DNA from: Microvirga thermotolerans
GTDB lineage: Bacteria; Pseudomonadota; Alphaproteobacteria; Rhizobiales; Beijerinckiaceae
Reading direction: 5' to 3'
NCBI RefSeq assembly: GCF_009363855.1
Contig: NZ_CP045423.1
Span: 822,001-886,000, forward strand
Length of the DNA stretch: 64,000 nt
Shown here one piece after another: positions 7,851 to 16,788 of the stretch (positions within the stretch are counted from its first letter, which is position 1; each line of letters begins with the position of its first letter). Below the pieces are notes generated by a model. It searched no databases, had not been told where the DNA came from, and worked only from the letters and a program-made list of their open reading frames with translations. The position numbers and the translations under genes were made by a program.

Positions 7851-8207
7851 ATGAAGATCCTTCTTGCCGAAGACGATAACGACATGCGGCGCTTCCTGGT
7901 GAAGGCGCTGGAGAACGCCGGCTACGACGTGGCCTCGTTCGACAACGGCCTCTCGGCCTACAACCGGCTGCGGGAGGAGCCCTTCGAGCTTCTGCTGACC
8001 GACATCGTCATGCCGGAGATGGACGGCATCGAGCTCGCCCGCCGGGCGACGGAGCTCGATCCCGACATCAAGGTCATGTTCATCACCGGCTTCGCGGCCG
8101 TCGCCCTCAACCCCGATTCCCAGGCCCCGCGGGAGGCCAAGGTGCTGTCCAAGCCCTTCCACCTGCGCGATCTGGTGCACGAGGTCGACAAATTGATGGC
8201 GGCCTGA
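7851..8207 (+). CDS. cpdR: Single-domain response regulator CpdR
   Basis: 118 aa, receiver domain only. Acid pocket E7-D8-D9, phospho-acceptor D51 in LLTDIVMPEMDGIEL, and the KPF lysine near residue 104. The sequence FLVKALENAGYDV and FITGFAAVALNPD closely match Caulobacter CpdR. Unphosphorylated CpdR docks on ClpX and licenses degradation of CtrA and other substrates; phosphorylation by CckA-ChpT blocks it. ATG 7851 was chosen because it starts the receiver fold and has GAGG upstream; upstream in-frame codons are not family-like. Its partner adaptor rcdA lies at 38522. Confidence 0.95.
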   Translation: MKILLAEDDNDMRRFLVKALENAGYDVASFDNGLSAYNRLREEPFELLLTDIVMPEMDGIELARRATELDPDIKVMFITGFAAVALNPDSQAPREAKVLSKPFHLRDLVHEVDKLMAA

Positions 8208-8226
8208 AAAAGGTCGCGATCATGGC

Positions 8227-8255
8227 TTGCGTCCCCGCGCGCTTGCCGGTATATC
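8227..8255 (+). promoter_or_regulatory. Promoter for tRNA-Val
   Basis: TTGCGT (8227-8232) and TATATC (8250-8255) with a 17-base spacer; the start would be near 8262, leaving a leader of about 37 nt before the tRNA. Confidence 0.6.
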
Positions 8256-8298
8256 GCGCTCCACACCTGAAGCGGGACCCAAAAATTCGCCGTTTCAC

Positions 8299-8373
8299 GG
8301 GCGCGTAGCTCAGCGGGAGAGCACTACGTTGACATCGTAGGGGTCGCTGGTTCGATCCCAGCCGCGCCCACCA
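8299..8373 (+). tRNA. tRNA-Val (anticodon GAC)
   Basis: Full cloverleaf. Acceptor GGGCGCG pairs with CGCGCCC; D arm GCTC/GAGC; anticodon stem CTACG/CGTAG with loop TTGACAT, giving anticodon GAC; T arm GCTGG/CCAGC with TTCGATC; discriminator A; and an encoded 3' CCA. It is probably co-transcribed with rpmJ downstream. Confidence 0.98.
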
Positions 8374-8420
8374 TTCGCTTTTCGTCGGCCTTCCCGAGAG
8401 GCTGCTGCAGGAGATCGGAC

Positions 8421-8546
8421 ATGAAGATCCGTAACTCGTTGAAGTCGCTGCGCGGCCGTCACCGCGACAACCAGCTGGTTCGTCGCAAGGGCCGCGTGTA
8501 CATCATCAACAAGACCCAGAAGCGCTACAAGGCTCGCCAGGGCTAA
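8421..8546 (+). CDS. rpmJ: 50S ribosomal protein L36
   Basis: 41 aa, [18 protein letters not shown] through a basic tail ending YKARQG. This is the zinc-free type common in alphaproteobacteria (no CCxH zinc ribbon). GGAG lies 8 nt before the ATG. It sits 47 bases after tRNA-Val and is closed by a strong terminator at 8589-8627. The match to the family over the whole length makes the call firm despite the small size. Confidence 0.97.
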   Translation: MKIRNSLKSLRGRHRDNQLVRRKGRVYIINKTQKRYKARQG

Positions 8547-8588
8547 GCTTCGCCCGGCGGCTTTGCCGCACCGAAATCCGAATTGACG

Positions 8589-8627
8589 GCGCATGCCGGG
8601 ATCCTAGAATCCCGGCATGCGCTTTTT
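8589..8627 (+). terminator. Terminator of rpmJ, overlapping the next gene's start
   Basis: A perfect 14-bp stem (8589-8602 with 8609-8622, 6-nt loop) is followed by TTTTT at 8623-8627. The descending arm contains the ATG (8617) of the TPR gene, and the T-run encodes part of its third and fourth codons (two Phe). Confidence 0.85.
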
Positions 8628-9216
8628 CGCGTTGCTGCTGACCGCATCCCTGAGCCTGGCCGCGACCCCGCTCCTCGCGCAGGAGCCCGCGCGTCCGCAG
8701 CCCTCCCGCCCGTCCCAGAGCCGCCCCGCGCCGCGGGCGAACACCCTCGACAGCCTGTTCGAGCGCCTGGCGAAGGCGGGGAGCGAGCGGGAGGCGGACG
8801 GCATCGCCTCCCTCATCGAGCGCCGCCTGTCGCGCTCCGGGTCCGACACGGCCGACCTTCTCCTGAGCCGCGTCACCAAGGCGCTGGAGGACAAGGACTA
8901 TCCGCTCTGCGTCGAACTCCTCGACCGGATCCTGGCCCTGGAGCCGCAATGGGCCGAGGCCTGGTATCGCCGCGCCCTCGTCTTCACCATGCTCGACGAC
9001 CCGGTCGCCGCCCTCGCCGACCTCCGCCAGGCGGTGAAGCTGGAGCCGCGCCATTTCGGGGCCTGGACCGCGCTCGGACACCTCTTCATGGCCTCCGACG
9101 ACAAGCGGCAGGCCCTCGCCGCCTACCGCCGGGTCCTGGCCCTCAACCCCCAGGTGCCCGCCATCCAGACCCTGGTGTCCCATCTCGGCGTCGACGTCGA
9201 AGGCCAGGATCTCTGA
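8617..9216 (+). CDS. Exported tetratricopeptide-repeat protein
   Basis: 199 aa. Residues 1-21 are a signal peptide (MRFFALLLTASLSLAATPLLA). A Pro/Arg/Ser-rich linker reaches about residue 40, then two to three TPR-like helical pairs follow (AEAWYRRALVFTMLDDPVAALADL, FGAWTALGHLFMASDDKRQALAAY). A periplasmic scaffold role is inferred. An in-frame stop at 8605 leaves ATG 8617 as the first start, yet it has no Shine-Dalgarno and lies in the arm of the rpmJ terminator. The next hydrolase gene begins 14 bases downstream, so the two are probably one operon. Confidence 0.8.
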   Translation: MRFFALLLTASLSLAATPLLAQEPARPQPSRPSQSRPAPRANTLDSLFERLAKAGSEREADGIASLIERRLSRSGSDTADLLLSRVTKALEDKDYPLCVELLDRILALEPQWAEAWYRRALVFTMLDDPVAALADLRQAVKLEPRHFGAWTALGHLFMASDDKRQALAAYRRVLALNPQVPAIQTLVSHLGVDVEGQDL

Positions 9217-9230
9217 GGCGCGCCGCCGGG

Positions 9231-10214
9231 ATGACGGCGCTGACCCTGCTCGCCGGCCTTCTCGCCCTCGTGCCCGCCGCAGGCGCGCTGTTCACGGCGG
9301 CCTATGCCCGGCGCGTCGCGAGGCGCTATCCGCCCGAAGGGGCCTTCCTCGACGTCGACGGCCTGCGCGTGCACTACCTGGATGCCGGACCCCGGGATGC
9401 GGAAGGGGCAAGGACCGTGGTGCTGCTCCACGGCGCCTCCTCCAATCTCGCCGAATCGATGCTCGGGATGGGAAAGGCTCTGCTCGAACGCGGCTATCGC
9501 GTGGTCGCCTTCGACCGTCCCGGCCACGGCTGGACCGGCCGCCGCCGGGGCGGCCGTATGGGAAGGCCGGACCGGCAGGCGGCGGTGCTCGCGGCGGCCC
9601 TGCGGCGGCTCGAGGTGCGCGGAGCCCTGATCGTCGGCCATTCCTGGTCGGGATCCGTGGCGCCGCTCCTCGCCCTCGACCACGGGGACGTCGCGGGGGC
9701 CCTCCTCGTCCTGGCAGGTGTCACCCATCCCTGGCCCGGAGGGCGGGTCGCCTGGTACAACCATGCCGCGGCCTCATGGGCCGGATGGCTCCTGACCCGC
9801 ACCGTCGTCACGCCCCTCGGCCTCGCGCTCTTCCCAAGCGCCGCGGCGCGGACCTTCGCGCCGCAGCCGGTTCCCCCGGGCTTCGCCGAGAGGGCCAGGA
9901 TCCCGCTCCTGTTCCGCCCGGTGACGTTCCAGGCCAATGCGGAGGACGTCGCGGCCCTGTTCGAGGCGGTGTCGCGGCAGAGTTCCCGCTATTCTGAAAT
10001 CCGCATCCCCGTCACCGTGCTCGGCGGCGACGCGGACGAGATCGTCTGGACCGACCTGCACAGCCGCTCCTTCGCCCGGGACGTGCCCGGCGCCAGGCTC
10101 GTCGTGCTGCCGGACGTCGGGCACATGCCGCAATATGCGAGGCCCGATCTGGTGATCGCGGAAATCGAGGCGCTTGCGGCACGGGCCGGCCGTGCCGCAG
10201 GCCGGCCCGGCTGA
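9231..10214 (+). CDS. Membrane-anchored alpha/beta hydrolase
   Basis: 327 aa. An N-terminal hydrophobic segment (about residues 3-24) probably anchors the protein. The hydrolase fold follows: oxyanion motif LLHGAS (66-71), FDRPGHGWTG, nucleophile S138 in VGHSWSG, acid in GGDADEIVWTD, and His in DVGHMPQY. It resembles epoxide hydrolase/haloperoxidase-like serine hydrolases; the substrate cannot be read from sequence. GAGG precedes ATG 9231. A longer in-frame start at 8583 lies inside the rpmJ terminator and is antisense-like in composition, so it was rejected. Confidence 0.82.
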   Translation: MTALTLLAGLLALVPAAGALFTAAYARRVARRYPPEGAFLDVDGLRVHYLDAGPRDAEGARTVVLLHGASSNLAESMLGMGKALLERGYRVVAFDRPGHGWTGRRRGGRMGRPDRQAAVLAAALRRLEVRGALIVGHSWSGSVAPLLALDHGDVAGALLVLAGVTHPWPGGRVAWYNHAAASWAGWLLTRTVVTPLGLALFPSAAARTFAPQPVPPGFAERARIPLLFRPVTFQANAEDVAALFEAVSRQSSRYSEIRIPVTVLGGDADEIVWTDLHSRSFARDVPGARLVVLPDVGHMPQYARPDLVIAEIEALAARAGRAAGRPG

Positions 10215-10226
10215 GCGGGAGCCGTC

Positions 10227-11669
10227 TCAGGCCTTGGCCGCGTGCTCGCTGTTGACGAAGGCGATGCGCACCATGTTCGTTGCGCCCGGCGTTCCGAAGG
10301 GGACGCCCGCCACGATGATGATCCGGTCGCCGACCTCCGAGAAGCCCTCGCGCACGGCGAACTTGCAGGCGCGGAAGGCCATGTCGTCGATGTCGCTCGC
10401 GTCCTTGGTGCGGATCGGGTGCGTGCCCCAGACCAGGGCGAGGCGCCGGGCGGTGTGGATGTTGGGCGTGAGTGCGATCACCGTCGCGTTCGGCCGCTCG
10501 CGGGCGAGGCGGAACGCGGTGGCGCCGGACGAGGTCCAGGCGGCCATGGTCTTGAGGTGCAGGGTCTCGGCGATCTGGTGCGCCCCCGCGGCGATGGCAT
10601 CGGAGCCGGTCGCCTCGGGCTCGGCGTCCTGGGTCTTGACGATGGACCAGTAGCTCTGGTCCTGCTCCACCTCCTCGGCGATGCGGTTCATGGTGGCGAC
10701 CGCCTCGATCGGATACTGGCCGGAGGCGCTCTCGGCCGACAGCATCACCGCATCCGCCCCGTCGTAGACGGCGGTCGCGACGTCGGAGACCTCCGCGCGG
10801 GTCGGGACCGGGGCCGTGATCATCGATTCCAGCATCTGCGTCGCGACGACCACGGGCTTCCCGAGCCGGCGCGCCGCGCGGATGATGCGCTTCTGGATTC
10901 CCGGCACCTTCTCGAGCGGCATCTCCACGCCGAGATCGCCGCGGGCGACCATGACCGCGTCGGAGATTTCCATGATCTCGTCGAGGCGGGCGATGGCCTG
11001 CGGCTTCTCGAGCTTCGACATGACGAGCGCCCGGCCGCGCGCCACCTTCTTCACCTCCGCCACGTCCTCGGGACGCTGAACGAAGGACAGGGCGATCCAG
11101 TCGACGCCCGCATCGAGCGCCGCCTCGAGGTCCGAGCGGTCCTTCTCCGTCATCGCCGCCACGGGGATCACCGTATCGGGAAGGCTCACGCCCTTGCGGT
11201 TGGAGATCTTGCCCGCGACCTCCACCGACGTGACGGCGAAGCCCGGCTTCACGCTCTTGACGCGCAGCCGCAGCTTGCCGTCGTCCACGAGGACCGTGTG
11301 CCCCGGCTCGAGGGAGGACAGGATCTCCGGATGCGGCAGGTTCACGCGCTCGGAGGTTCCGGGCGCCATGTCGTCGTCGAGGACGAAGGACTGCCCCTTC
11401 ACCAGCGTCGCGCTGTCGTTCTCGAAGGCGCCGACGCGCAGCTTCGGGCCCTGGAGGTCGGCGAGGATGGCGATGGGCCGCTTGTACTTCGCCTCGATGC
11501 CGCGGATCATCTCGACCCGCTCCTTCAGCTTCTCGCGGGGCAGGTGGCTCATGTTCAGGCGGAACACGTCGGCCCCGGCCTTGAAGAGGCTTTCCACCAT
11601 CTCCGGATTGTCGGAGGCGGGTCCCAAGGTCGCGAGGATCTTCGTGCGCCGTGCGCGTCTCATCGTCAT
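10227..11669 (-). CDS. pyk: Pyruvate kinase
   Basis: 480 aa. Catalyses phosphoenolpyruvate + ADP to pyruvate + ATP, the last step of glycolysis. Motifs include TKILATLGPAS, LNMSHLPREKL, ADLQGPKLRVG, MVARGDLGVEMP and DAVMLSAESASGQYP. The C-terminal allosteric domain is complete. Its ATG (11669) overlaps the stop of the DUF1036 gene in ATGA, so the two are translationally coupled; ATG at codon 3 is an alternative start. The gene converges with the hydrolase, 12 bases away. Confidence 0.97.
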   Translation of the reverse strand: MTMRRARRTKILATLGPASDNPEMVESLFKAGADVFRLNMSHLPREKLKERVEMIRGIEAKYKRPIAILADLQGPKLRVGAFENDSATLVKGQSFVLDDDMAPGTSERVNLPHPEILSSLEPGHTVLVDDGKLRLRVKSVKPGFAVTSVEVAGKISNRKGVSLPDTVIPVAAMTEKDRSDLEAALDAGVDWIALSFVQRPEDVAEVKKVARGRALVMSKLEKPQAIARLDEIMEISDAVMVARGDLGVEMPLEKVPGIQKRIIRAARRLGKPVVVATQMLESMITAPVPTRAEVSDVATAVYDGADAVMLSAESASGQYPIEAVATMNRIAEEVEQDQSYWSIVKTQDAEPEATGSDAIAAGAHQIAETLHLKTMAAWTSSGATAFRLARERPNATVIALTPNIHTARRLALVWGTHPIRTKDASDIDDMAFRACKFAVREGFSEVGDRIIIVAGVPFGTPGATNMVRIAFVNSEHAAKA

Positions 11670-12127
11670 TGCCCCCCCGGGCGATTCGTTTCGGTCAGCT
11701 GGACCGTCCAGCTCTTCTGCTCACCTGTGTCGACCTCGAAGAAGCCGTTGCGGTCGAAGCCCCGCGCGAGGCAGTCCTCCGTCCCGCGGATCGTGAACTC
11801 CCGCTCCCGCGTGCACATGAAGGAGCGCCCGCTCCACTCGCCGCCCCGGTCGTAGTCGATGGCGTAGACGTAGTAGAAGCGGCTGGCGAGCTGGCCCTTG
11901 AGAAGGGTCTCGCAGGCCCGTGAGTTGAGGTTCCACCACCCTTCCGTCACCCAGCCCTGGCTGTCCCTGTATCCGAGCGCGACCCCCACGCGGCTCGACG
12001 TCATGTTGCACATGCGCAGGTCCGCACGGGCGGGCGCGGCGGCCAGGAGGCCGATGCCGAGCGCGGCGGCCAGCAGGCCGGGGCGACGCAGCCCTTTGGG
12101 AGCCGATGGAAAATGTCCCGCGGTCAT
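11666..12127 (-). CDS. DUF1036 exported protein
   Basis: 153 aa with a signal peptide (about residues 1-36, ending APARA). The DUF1036 core is recognisable: LRMCNMTSSRVGVALGYRD, GWWNLNSRACETLL and YYVYAIDYDRGGEW. The family is nearly restricted to alphaproteobacteria and cyanobacteria and has no assigned activity. Its position directly upstream of and overlapping pyk is, to my knowledge, common in Rhizobiales. ATG 12127 was chosen as the start that yields an intact signal peptide. Confidence 0.88.
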   Translation of the reverse strand: MTAGHFPSAPKGLRRPGLLAAALGIGLLAAAPARADLRMCNMTSSRVGVALGYRDSQGWVTEGWWNLNSRACETLLKGQLASRFYYVYAIDYDRGGEWSGRSFMCTREREFTIRGTEDCLARGFDRNGFFEVDTGEQKSWTVQLTETNRPGGQ

Positions 12128-12338
12128 GGATGGGTCTTCGAGTCGGTTCGGATAGCGACGATGCACAATGCTTCGGGAAGTATGTCGAATCCTTGTCGGC
12201 CAGAAGCGCCGCCGCATCAAGCCCTCTCGTGAAAATCCAGGGCCATGCCGTTGCGTCACTGGCGCGGCTTGCGCCTCGCGGGATTCGCAGGCCGCATTCC
12301 CGGACGGCAAACCGGCTCCCGCTTCTCCTGAAGACGCT

Positions 12339-13262
12339 CTATCCGCCGGCCCGCGGCCGCGCGGTCCAGATGCCGGCGAGGATCGCCGCGCCGCCGAGGG
12401 CCTGGACGGGCGTGAGGGCCTCGCCCATGAGAAGCCAGCCGAACAGGGCGGCCACCACCGCCTCCAGGAAGATGACGAGCGAGGAGAAGACCGGCGGCAG
12501 GCGCCCGAGCGCGACGGACAGGAGCCCCTGGCCGCCCGCATGGCTGACGAGGGCCATGGCGACGAGGGCGGCGAGACCGGGCCACGTCTGCGGCAGGATG
12601 CGGCCGTCGAGGGCCAGCGCGACGACGAGGAGCGCGGCCGAGGTGACGACGCCGCTCTCGAAGGTGACGCGGGCGGCACCCGCCGCCGCCCGCGCCTTGC
12701 CGACGAAGAGGAAATAGAGGCCGAAGAAGAAGGCGGTCGCGACGCCGTAGAGATCGCCGAGGATCCGCGCCGGATCGACCTGCAGGCTCTGCCCGATGAG
12801 GGCCGCCCCGCCGAGAAGGCATATGACGAGGCCCAGCACCGTGGCGGAGGACACCCTCTGGCGCAGGACCAGCCAGGTGATCATGACCACGAAGAAGGGT
12901 GCCGTGGTCGCGAAGAAGGTGGCGTTGGCCACCGTCGTCCCGAGGATGGAAAGGTGCCAGAAGAAGAGGTCCCCCGTGAAGGCGAGGCCCGCCAGGACCG
13001 TCGCCGCGGGGAAGGACCTCCGGGGCGAGCCCGCCGGCGCCCGCGCCTCCGCGATCCGCATCCACGCATAAAGGAAGGGCAGGGCGAGGAAGACGCGCCA
13101 GAAGGCGCTGGCGAAGGGGCCCACGTCGGCCGAGGCGTAGCGCACGAAGATCGGCGAGATGCCCATCGCGGCCGCCCCCAGGCAGAGGGCCGCGAAGGCG
13201 GGGGCGAAGCCCGCCTCCGGGCGCGCCTGGGGCGAGGGGGATGACGTGCGGGGCTGGGACAT
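12339..13262 (-). CDS. EamA/DMT-family transporter
   Basis: 307 aa with about ten membrane segments arranged as two EamA repeats (roughly residues 20-150 and 165-300). Features include GISPIFVRYA, FWRVFLALPFLYAW, a second-half repeat FFFGLYFLFVGKA and FLEAVVAALFGWLLMGE near the end. Family members export amino acids or metabolites by proton exchange; the substrate is unknown. It stands alone, followed by 211 bases without an evident gene before DUF1036. Confidence 0.9.
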   Translation of the reverse strand: MSQPRTSSPSPQARPEAGFAPAFAALCLGAAAMGISPIFVRYASADVGPFASAFWRVFLALPFLYAWMRIAEARAPAGSPRRSFPAATVLAGLAFTGDLFFWHLSILGTTVANATFFATTAPFFVVMITWLVLRQRVSSATVLGLVICLLGGAALIGQSLQVDPARILGDLYGVATAFFFGLYFLFVGKARAAAGAARVTFESGVVTSAALLVVALALDGRILPQTWPGLAALVAMALVSHAGGQGLLSVALGRLPPVFSSLVIFLEAVVAALFGWLLMGEALTPVQALGGAAILAGIWTARPRAGG

Positions 13263-13395
13263 GGGCAGGGCCGGGGATGGTCCGCGCCGTCCTGGCGGAG
13301 CGCAGAAGGTCGCGTTGCCAGCTTTCCTAGGGCAGGATAAGGCTTGCCTTCAACCCTGCCGCTCAAGTCCCTCTCTTCCGTCGAACCTGCCGTCC

Positions 13396-14229
13396 ATGCC
13401 CGCCTCCTCCGCGCTCCGGCGCGACGATCCCGCTTCAGAGCCCTGGCCCGTCGAGACCGTCGAGGGAGCCGTCGAATCCGGCGTGCTTCTCCTGTGCGAC
13501 CACGCCTCCAACGCCGTGCCGCCGGATCTCGGCGATCTCGGCCTGCCGGAGGCCGAGTTCCATCGCCACATCGCCTATGACATCGGCGCCGCGGGCGTCA
13601 CCCGCGCCCTGGCCCGGCGCCTCGGGGCCCCGGCGGTGCTGACGCGCTTCTCCCGCCTCATCGTCGACCCCAACCGGGGACGGGACGATCCCACCCTCGT
13701 GATGCGCCTCTCGGACGGCGCCGTGATTCCGGGCAACGCCCGCATCACGGAGGAGGAGGTGCAGGCGCGCATCCGGCGGTTCTACGATCCCTACGACGCG
13801 GCCATCGCCTCCGCGATCGAGCGGGCCCTGGCGGCGGGGCACCCGCCGGTCGTGGTCACCGTCCACAGCTTCACCCCCATCTGGCGCGGCTGGCCCCGGC
13901 CCTGGCACGTGGGAATCCTGTGGGACGCGGACGAGCGCTTCGCGAAGCCGCTGATCGAGGCCCTGCGGGCGGAGGAGGGACTCGTCGTCGGCGACAACGA
14001 GCCCTATGATGGCGCACTCCTCGGCGACACGGTGGACCGGCACGCCACCCGCCGCGGCCTCGCCAGCGCCCTGATCGAGATCCGGCAGGATCTCATCGCG
14101 GGGGCGGAGGGGCAGGAGGCCTGGGCGGAGCGGTTCGCCCGGCTCCTCGCGCCCCTCGCCGCGCAGGCGGAACGCCGGCAGCCGGCGCCGCAGCCGACCC
14201 GCACGCGGGAGCGCCTGCGGCGGCGCTGA
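13396..14229 (+). CDS. N-formylglutamate amidohydrolase family protein (copy 2)
   Basis: 277 aa. Motifs LLCDHASNAVP, IVDPNRGRDD and VTVHSFTP match the family's metal site, with a variant of the HAG/DCHSMP pattern of copy 1. The C-terminus is Arg/Pro-rich. ATG 13396 was chosen because the longer frame upstream is low-complexity and overlaps the divergent transporter gene. It is followed 20 bases later by the DUF1244 gene, suggesting co-transcription. The actual substrate is not known. Confidence 0.82.
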   Translation: MPASSALRRDDPASEPWPVETVEGAVESGVLLLCDHASNAVPPDLGDLGLPEAEFHRHIAYDIGAAGVTRALARRLGAPAVLTRFSRLIVDPNRGRDDPTLVMRLSDGAVIPGNARITEEEVQARIRRFYDPYDAAIASAIERALAAGHPPVVVTVHSFTPIWRGWPRPWHVGILWDADERFAKPLIEALRAEEGLVVGDNEPYDGALLGDTVDRHATRRGLASALIEIRQDLIAGAEGQEAWAERFARLLAPLAAQAERRQPAPQPTRTRERLRRR

Positions 14230-14249
14230 GGACCATTTCGGGGGATGCC

Positions 14250-14555
14250 ATGAACCAGATCGATCCCGAGACCCGGACCCGCCTGGAGGCCGCGGCCTTC
14301 CGCCGGCTCCTGGAGCACCTGCGCCAGCGCACGGACGTGCAGAACATCGATCTCATGAACCTTGCGGGCTTTTGCCGCAACTGCCTCTCGAACTGGCTGA
14401 AGGAGGCGGCGGACGCGAGCGGCGTGCCGCTCTCCAAGGAGGAGAGCCGGACCTACGTCTACGGCATGCCCTACGAGGAGTGGAAGGCGCGCCACCAGCG
14501 GGAGGCGACGGAGGCCCAGCGCAGGGCCTTTGAAGAATCCAAGCCGAGCCATTAA
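14250..14555 (+). CDS. DUF1244 protein
   Basis: 101 aa. The core [20 protein letters not shown] and the segment [13 protein letters not shown] define DUF1244, a small helical family found mainly in alpha- and gammaproteobacteria. The two cysteines in FCRNC could bind metal. GGGGG lies 8 bases before the start. Function unknown. It follows the amidohydrolase gene closely. Confidence 0.88.
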   Translation: MNQIDPETRTRLEAAAFRRLLEHLRQRTDVQNIDLMNLAGFCRNCLSNWLKEAADASGVPLSKEESRTYVYGMPYEEWKARHQREATEAQRRAFEESKPSH

Positions 14556-14635
14556 AACGGCTTCAACCAAGTCGCCCTACCCTGGCACCCGAACCGAACC
14601 TGGCCTCAGCGCCATCAGTCAAAGGCAAGTTTTTC

Positions 14636-14896
14636 ATGGATGACGCAGCTTTCCAAACCGAATCCGTCGCAGCCGACCAGCTGAAGGCCTTCATCGAGCG
14701 CATCGAGCGCCTGGAGGAGGAGAAGGCCGGCATCGCGGGCGACATCAAGGACGTCTACGCCGAGGCCAAGGCCAACGGCTTCGATACCAAGGTGATCCGC
14801 AAGATCATCGCCATCCGCAAGCGCGACTACGCCGAGCGGCAGGAGGAGGAGGCGATCCTCGAACTCTACATGCAGGCGCTCGGCATGGCCGGCTGA
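14636..14896 (+). CDS. gapR: GapR-family nucleoid protein (DUF2312/UPF0335)
   Basis: 86 aa. An N-terminal coiled coil (about residues 14-50, [20 protein letters not shown]) and the conserved block [25 protein letters not shown], ending in LELYMQALG, match GapR of Caulobacter. GapR forms a dimer of dimers that clamps AT-rich overtwisted DNA ahead of polymerases and supports topoisomerase action. It is preceded by an 80-base promoter-bearing gap and closed by a terminator. The assignment rests on full-length family resemblance. Confidence 0.9.
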   Translation: MDDAAFQTESVAADQLKAFIERIERLEEEKAGIAGDIKDVYAEAKANGFDTKVIRKIIAIRKRDYAERQEEEAILELYMQALGMAG

Positions 14897-14927
14897 TCCG
14901 GGCCGGGCATCGCAAGGACCGACGAGA

Positions 14928-14957
14928 AAGGCGGGGCTTCGACCCCGCCTTTTCTTT
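14928..14957. terminator. Bidirectional terminator, gapR / DUF882
   Basis: A 9-bp stem AAGGCGGGG (14928-14936) with CCCCGCCTT (14943-14951), loop CTTCGA, then TTTCTTTT. The A-rich left side makes it usable from both convergent genes. Confidence 0.85.
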
Positions 14958-14993
14958 TGCCCTTCGGTCTTTTGGCGTCCGGCCGCAGCGGCC

Positions 14994-16667
14994 CTATCGC
15001 ACCACGGGCAGGGGCTTCACGGCCGGACCCGTGAAGCGGTTGGTCGCCAGGTCGCCGACGGGCTTGGCGGAGAAGCCCATCTGAAGGCTGGGGCCCGCCG
15101 TCAGCAGGGCGCGGGCGGCGACGGGCGGCTCCTTCGCCCTGGCCGGGGGCGGCGCGGCCTTGGTTTCCGCAAGGGAGGACCTGGGCGCTTCCGGCCTGAC
15201 GGCCTCCCGGACGGCGGGGGCGGGAAGGGCGACGGGCGCGGCGGAGGCCACGGTCACCGCCTGGCCGCCCGGGCGCGGCGGGGGCAGGGGCACGCCCGCC
15301 GATCCGGATGCGGCGAGGCTCGCCAGCTGGAGCGAGCCCCGAAGCTCCGGGAGGCCGGGGATTGGGTTCGTCTCCGCCAGGACGCTCGGCCGGGCAGGCG
15401 GAATCGGCGCATAGGCGATGGCGCCGGTCGCGGCGATGTCGTCCGGCCGCCGGGGCGGCATGGGCGCGAAGGCGATCTCGCGGGCCGCGCCCTGATCCGG
15501 ACCGATCCCCGAGGGGCCCTGCTGCCAGGCCAGGGTCGGGCCCGAAGGCGTCGCGACCGTGCTCGGCGGGCCGGCGATCCGCGTCGGCGGCAGCGGGGGC
15601 GGCGGCGCGATCTCCTCCCGCAGGGCCGGGGCCGCGGCGGCGACGGCGGCCGGAGACGGGGCGGGCATGGGCTCCGGCTCCGGCGCAGGCTTCGGCTGCA
15701 CGGCGGGGGCCGGACGGGCGGCGGTCTGGACGCGCGGCTGCAGCGCCGCGTAGACCGAGCTGTTCGAGTCGCTCGCGTAGTAGTCCTGCTGCGGCGCCGA
15801 GCGCGAGGCGAAGAGGCTGCGGCCGGGCCGGGACGCGGCGCGGATCTCCTCCGCGTCCTCGTCCTCGTCGCTGCCGCCGAAGAGGGTCGCCCAGAGGCTC
15901 TTGCGGCGGGTCGGCATGGCGGCCTCGCCCGCATCCGCCACGGCGCTGTAGCCGGAGACCGTGCCGCCGTTGGCCAGGATCTCGGCGCGGGCGAGCTCGT
16001 AGCCCGGCAGGGGCACGCCGTCCGCCGGGATGTGCACCGTCTTCCCGTCCGGGAACAGGCGCACGAGCTGCTCGCGGGTCATGCGCGGCCAGGCGCGCAC
16101 GCTGCCCACGTCCAGGTGCACGAAGGGCGTGTAGGCGTTGGGATAGTAGCCGACGCCGCCCCGCTGCAGGCGCATGCCGATGGCGCGCAGGCGCTCGGCG
16201 GGCACGTCGGGCAGGTAGAAGTCCAGCGCCTTGCCCTGCATGTGCTGGCTGTTCTTCGCCACGACGCTGGAGCGGCGCCGGAGCATGGCGTTGGTCTGGG
16301 GCGAGCGGTAGGCGGAATTCACGTGGACCGGCGCGCTCGAGCCGACCTCGCGGTAGACCTCCCACACCGTGTCGAAGAGGCGCGGATCCATCCGCGTCTT
16401 CTCCTCCCGGCGCCAGTCGCGGAGGAACCAGTTGAGCTGCTCCAGCGCCTGCGGGTCGTACTGCCCGTTGCGCCGGAAGGTGACAGTGAGGCTCTCCCGC
16501 GTGTTGTTGTGGTAGAAGGTCAGCGTACGCGTGTCGCCGTTGGCGACGGCGTCCTGCGTCCCGCGCGTGCCCCCGAACAGAACGGCACATAGGATCGCAA
16601 GACCGATGCCGGTGCGGCGCACGAGCGAAGACGCGGCCGCACGGCGATCCGAACGCAATACTCTCAC
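14994..16667 (-). CDS. DUF882 (YcbK/M15-like) murein peptidase with long Pro/Ala tail
   Basis: 557 aa, start GTG 16667. An N-terminal hydrophobic stretch (residues 18-36) acts as signal or anchor. The DUF882 domain (about 45-200) carries the M15 zinc pattern SQHMQGKALDFYLP (SxHxxGxAxD) and FVHLDVG, as in MepK/YcbK peptidoglycan hydrolases. The remaining 330 residues are low-complexity Pro/Ala/Arg. The gene lies beside an L,D-transpeptidase gene on the same strand; MepK-type enzymes cut 3-3 crosslinks made by such enzymes, so a functional pair is plausible. Confidence 0.85.
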   Translation of the reverse strand: MRVLRSDRRAAASSLVRRTGIGLAILCAVLFGGTRGTQDAVANGDTRTLTFYHNNTRESLTVTFRRNGQYDPQALEQLNWFLRDWRREEKTRMDPRLFDTVWEVYREVGSSAPVHVNSAYRSPQTNAMLRRRSSVVAKNSQHMQGKALDFYLPDVPAERLRAIGMRLQRGGVGYYPNAYTPFVHLDVGSVRAWPRMTREQLVRLFPDGKTVHIPADGVPLPGYELARAEILANGGTVSGYSAVADAGEAAMPTRRKSLWATLFGGSDEDEDAEEIRAASRPGRSLFASRSAPQQDYYASDSNSSVYAALQPRVQTAARPAPAVQPKPAPEPEPMPAPSPAAVAAAAPALREEIAPPPPLPPTRIAGPPSTVATPSGPTLAWQQGPSGIGPDQGAAREIAFAPMPPRRPDDIAATGAIAYAPIPPARPSVLAETNPIPGLPELRGSLQLASLAASGSAGVPLPPPRPGGQAVTVASAAPVALPAPAVREAVRPEAPRSSLAETKAAPPPARAKEPPVAARALLTAGPSLQMGFSAKPVGDLATNRFTGPAVKPLPVVR

Positions 16668-16788
16668 TGTGATACTCGTCTTTACACGCCGCCGCTGCGG
16701 GGCGCGGCATCCCTGATCGTGAAGGGATCTTTGCCGAAGACGGTTACTTCGAGGTTAAGTGGGACAGGAAAAGAAGCGCCGGGCCGCC

